Positions 22,392 through 24,797 of a stretch of DNA of 24,797 bases are shown piece by piece. Position 1 is the stretch's first letter. Each line of letters starts with the position of its first letter. The stretch is from CAZQFS01 sp964592755 (GTDB lineage: Bacteria; Hydrothermota; Tepidihabitantia; Tepidihabitantales; Tepidihabitantaceae), in the NCBI GenBank assembly GCA_964592755.1, contig CAZQFS010000032.1, positions 1-24,797 on the forward strand. The letters run 5' to 3'. The translations under genes were made by a program, and so were the position numbers. Below the pieces are notes generated by a model. The model searched no databases. It was not told the DNA's origin and saw nothing but the letters and a program-made list of their open reading frames with translations.

Positions 22392-24046
22392 TGCGCCGTC
22401 GTGCTGCCGAGGGGCCGGTGCTGGGGGCGGCCATCATGCTGCTCATTGCCGGGGCTCAGGGTGTCTGCCAACCGGCAGCCCGCAACGTCATTGTAATGAT
22501 ACCGGACGGCTGCGGCATCAGCGTCGCGACGCTGGCGCGCTGGTACTCAGGTCGGCCCCTGGCGCTTGACCCGATGTTGTGCGGTGGCGTCCGTACCCAC
22601 GCAGCCAACTCCCTCATCACCTGCTCGGCCGCGGCCGCCACCGCTTTCGCCACCGGATTCAAGACCGACATCGGCGTCCTGGCGATGGGTCCCGGCTCGA
22701 GACGCCCGGTCGTGCCGTCGCAGCCCGAATCACTGCGCCACCGGCCGCTCGTGACCTTGCTTGAGGCCGCCAGGCTCGAGGGTAAGTCAGTCGGGCTCGT
22801 GGCAACCAGCACGGTCACGCACGCCACCCCGGCCGCGTTCGCCGCGCATGTGCCGGCCCGAGAGATGCACGACGAAGTCATGCAGCAGATGGTACATCAG
22901 GACCTGGACGTTGTCTTCGGCGGCGGCATGGGCTGGCTGGTGCCGGCAGGGCACGGCGGCCGGCGCAAGGACGACCTCGACCTCAAACACGTGCTGGAGC
23001 GCCGCGGCTGCCGACTCGTGCGCAACGCCGAGGAGCTCGCCTTGGTGAGCTCCACCCCGGTCTGGGGCCTCTTCGCCGAGGAACACATGTGCCCCGACGC
23101 AGACCGCAGCCGGCACGCGCCCGGTGAACCATCCTTGGCCCAGATGACGCTTCGGGCGATTGAACTGCTGTCAGCCGACCCGGACGGCTTCTTCCTCATG
23201 GTCGAAGGCAGCCGGATTGACTGGGCCGGGCATGCCAACGACCCATTCTACATGGTTACCGACTTCCTCGCGTTCGACTCTGCCGTGCGGGTGGCTGTCG
23301 ACTTCGCGGCCCGCGACCACCACACGCTCATCCTCGCCTTCCCGGACCACAACTGTGGTGGGCTTTCCATCGGCAGCGCGACGAGCACCGCCGAAACAAC
23401 CAGTACGGCCGACCTGCTCGGCCCGCTGCGCCGAATGAAACTGACCTCGACCGGGCTCGTGCGCGAAATGGGGAGTGACCGCTCACCGGCCAACATCCGC
23501 GAACAGGTCCGGCAATGGTGGGGAGTCACGCTGGCGGACAGCGAGCTGGCTTTCATCAACTGCCGCCGTCAACAAGGCACGGACCTCGAATATGCGCTGT
23601 CGGAAGTCTTCTCGCGCAACCATACGATTCTCGGCTGGACCACTCACAGCCACACCGGTGAAGATGTGCCGCTCTGGGCGTACGGACCCGGTCGGCCGAC
23701 CAGTGGTGTCATGGACAACACCGACATCGCACGCGCAGTTGCCGCTGCCGTCGGCCTTGACATGGCTGCCGCTGCCCGCAAGCTCTTTGCCGACCTGGGT
23801 AAGCCAGCAAGCGACAGCAGGCTCAGGCTCGACAGCTCGCACCTGCGCAAACCGGTCCTGGCAATGGGCAGGTTCCGAATGCCCATCGGCACTGACCTGC
23901 TGATAGACGGGTCCGATACCACTCGCCTGAGCGGGATTACTGTCTACTCACCGGGCAACGGCCATGCGTACGGTCCGGCTGCCATCCGTGACCGAGCCCA
24001 GCGCGCCGAGCCGTCAACGTCGGTTCCCGAAGGCCCTCGACGCTGA
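22391..24046 (+). CDS. Secreted alkaline phosphatase (PhoA type)
   Basis: A 551-residue exported metal-dependent phosphomonoesterase. Signal peptide about 1-24 (LGAAIMLLIAGAQG). Metal and catalytic residues in order: Asp39 in IPDGCG, nucleophile Ser79 in TCSAAAATAFATG, THATPA (143-148), Glu272, Asp277 and His281 in VEGSRIDWAGHAND, Asp319-His320 in FPDHNCGG, and His421 in SHTGEDVPLWAYGPG. The residue before the nucleophile is Cys78, where E. coli PhoA has Asp101. The stretch between Asp319-His320 and His421 is longer than in PhoA. ATG 22391 overlaps the previous stop (TGATG), placing it last in the polyphosphate cluster. It probably frees phosphate outside the cell. It may be phosphate-regulated, but no Pho box was found. 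Confidence 0.9.
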   Translation: MRRRAAEGPVLGAAIMLLIAGAQGVCQPAARNVIVMIPDGCGISVATLARWYSGRPLALDPMLCGGVRTHAANSLITCSAAAATAFATGFKTDIGVLAMGPGSRRPVVPSQPESLRHRPLVTLLEAARLEGKSVGLVATSTVTHATPAAFAAHVPAREMHDEVMQQMVHQDLDVVFGGGMGWLVPAGHGGRRKDDLDLKHVLERRGCRLVRNAEELALVSSTPVWGLFAEEHMCPDADRSRHAPGEPSLAQMTLRAIELLSADPDGFFLMVEGSRIDWAGHANDPFYMVTDFLAFDSAVRVAVDFAARDHHTLILAFPDHNCGGLSIGSATSTAETTSTADLLGPLRRMKLTSTGLVREMGSDRSPANIREQVRQWWGVTLADSELAFINCRRQQGTDLEYALSEVFSRNHTILGWTTHSHTGEDVPLWAYGPGRPTSGVMDNTDIARAVAAAVGLDMAAAARKLFADLGKPASDSRLRLDSSHLRKPVLAMGRFRMPIGTDLLIDGSDTTRLSGITVYSPGNGHAYGPAAIRDRAQRAEPSTSVPEGPRR

Positions 24047-24187
24047 TTCACGGGCGATGTATTGAATAGGGCACTTCTCTGAAGAGGCGCGTCATTCCGA
24101 GGGTGAAGCGGCCGGTTTCGCCGGGTGGCGGTGTGGTTGTCGAGGACAGAGTCACGGCGCATGGCGTTTCGGTCGTCGAGCGCGCGT

Positions 24188-24216
24188 TTGACTCGGGGTG
24201 GTAACTCCGGTATCTT
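24188..24216 (+). promoter_or_regulatory. Sigma-70-type promoter of the tRNA gene
   Basis: TTGACT (24188-24193), an exact 17-bp spacer and TATCTT (24211-24216). The start would be near 24223, about 9 nt before the mature tRNA 5' end. Confidence 0.65.
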
Positions 24217-24231
24217 CTGCGTTGCACAGAC

Positions 24232-24305
24232 GGGCCCGTAGCTCAGTTGGTCAGAGCAGCTGACTCATAATCAGCCGGTCGTCCGTTCGACCCGGACCGG
24301 GCCCA
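24232..24305 (+). tRNA. tRNA with CAU anticodon (Met, or Ile with lysidine)
   Basis: A complete cloverleaf of 74 nt. The acceptor stem GGGCCCG (24232-24238) pairs perfectly with CGGGCCC (24298-24304). The D arm is GCTC/GAGC. The anticodon stem GCTGA/TCAGC encloses loop CTCATAA with anticodon CAT at 24266-24268. The T arm is GTCCG/CGGAC with loop TTCGACC, and the discriminator is A24305. CCA is not encoded. The first acceptor pair is G-C, so it is not an initiator tRNA. The variable loop and following base (CGGTC G) resemble bacterial tRNA-Ile2 (k2CAU) at least as much as elongator tRNA-Met, so the identity is left open. Confidence 0.93.
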
Positions 24306-24399
24306 TTCCTCGCCCGCAAGCCAAGTCTCTCAAGATAAGGCCGGTAGTCCGGTACGCCTGTGTGCCGCTCGCTTGGGGGATGCTCAGAACGGGTGGGGT

Positions 24400-24697
24400 T
24401 GTCCACGGTGGAGTGGACACTTGGAAAGGCAGGTGTAGCACGAAGCCGGAGGTTTGGATTGAGTCAGGAAAGAAGACCGCTTCTGACTACGCGGCCGTGC
24501 TCAAGAAACACGGTGCGCTGGCGAGCATGAGCCGGCCGGAAACCCCGCGTGACAACGCGCCAATGGAGAACTTCATCAACACGTTCTATGATTGCCCGAG
24601 AAGACACTCAGCCCCGGGCTATCTGAGCCCGGCCGAGTACGAGAAGCAGTTGAGGGCCTTCACCTGACTGCGTGTCTACCTTACTGGGGGCAGTTCA
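24400..24697 (+). mobile_element. Decayed IS3-family insertion sequence
   Basis: The right end is probably 24672-24697, which read inward begins TGAACTGCCCCCAGTAAGG, in the style of IS3-family terminal repeats. At the left, AGTGGACAC near 24412-24420 partly matches GGTAGACAC in the right end, so the left end is near 24390-24420 but not certain. A short palindrome TGTCCAC-6 nt-GTGGACA lies at 24400-24419. Between the ends only the last part of a transposase remains, so most of the roughly 1.2-kb element is gone. It lies about 95 bp after the tRNA. Confidence 0.55.
24476..24667 (+). pseudogene. Transposase fragment, IS3 family OrfB C-terminus
   Basis: The frame reads TASDYAAVLKKHG, then SMSRPETPRDNAPMENF and RRHSAPGYLSPAEYEKQL, matching the C-terminal part of the IS3-family DDE integrase core (typically SMSRKGNxxDNAxxESF ... 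RRHSALGYLSPxEFE). The last catalytic Glu (in APMENF) is present. The two earlier Asp residues are missing, and about 25-30 residues between MENF and the FYN-RRHS segment are deleted in frame. An apparent ATG at 24362 is just the open frame extending upstream. It is non-functional. Confidence 0.75.
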
Positions 24698-24797
24698 TCA
24701 CGAGGATTTCACTGCGACAACCACGACGAAGCTCGCGCCTTCGACATAGCCGGACCGAGGCTGCTCCAGCGCGACGGTGTCGTCCGGACCTTGGAAT
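24698..24797 (-). CDS. Possible 3' end of an unidentified gene, cut by the window edge
   Basis: On the minus strand an open frame enters from the right edge and runs 32 full codons to TGA (24700-24698). It ends ALEQPRSGYVEGASFVVVVAVKSS and has GC-rich third positions like neighbouring genes. The stop codon directly abuts the inferred IS end at 24697, so the original C-terminus may have been cut by the insertion. The length is too short to exclude chance. Confidence 0.35.
   Translation of the reverse strand, partial: FQGPDDTVALEQPRSGYVEGASFVVVVAVKSS

Overview
The window is about 24.8 kb of GC-rich bacterial DNA with one 10-N assembly gap (10186-10195). It looks like a contig from an uncultured bacterium. 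Secreted proteins with CARDB, Kelch or Asp-box repeats ending in short C-terminal sorting/FlgD-like domains suggest the FCB group or a candidate phylum such as WOR-3 (Stahlbacteria). That placement is inferred from protein style only; no rRNA or marker gene is present.

Layout. Positions 1-53 hold the start of a minus-strand gene that runs off the left edge. Positions 54-439 are a divergent intergenic region with tandem and palindromic repeats and a good promoter for a 1103-residue secreted CARDB/Kelch protein (440-3751, +). Its stop overlaps that of a minus-strand set read from 8973 down to 3748: a secreted zinc metalloprotease, a secreted Asp-box protein, a small coiled-coil protein, an SDR oxidoreductase and a TVP38/TMEM64 membrane protein. 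A promoter lies at 9003-9030. Upstream of it, also on the minus strand, is a multi-PAS protein split by the assembly gap (9061-10973), with its own promoter about 260 bp upstream.

The plus strand then carries an ABC-2 exporter (ATPase plus two permeases, 11516-14314) followed 2 bp later by a PdxA-family dehydrogenase (14317-15372). After a 461-bp region without a convincing gene comes a tightly packed polyphosphate cluster (15834-24046): CYTH protein, Ppx/GppA-HD protein, polyphosphate kinase 1, CHAD protein, a calcineurin-type metallophosphoesterase fused to a second HD domain, and a secreted alkaline phosphatase. From the Ppx gene onward the reading frames overlap by 1 to 17 bases. The genes probably work together to make, bind and break down polyphosphate and to recover external phosphate. 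The window ends with a CAU-anticodon tRNA with its own promoter, a decayed IS3-family element, and a possible partial minus-strand gene.

The least expected signal is a set of small DNA elements inside the coding sequences of the secreted proteins. Three related 40-bp imperfect palindromes with compensating arm changes sit in linkers or loops around the C-terminal sorting domains of two adjacent genes, read in two different frames. Heptamer repeats sit at the equivalent loop of two sorting domains. A separate 34-bp intergenic repeat, next to 21-bp purine-rich tandem repeats, occurs twice with a compensated palindrome.
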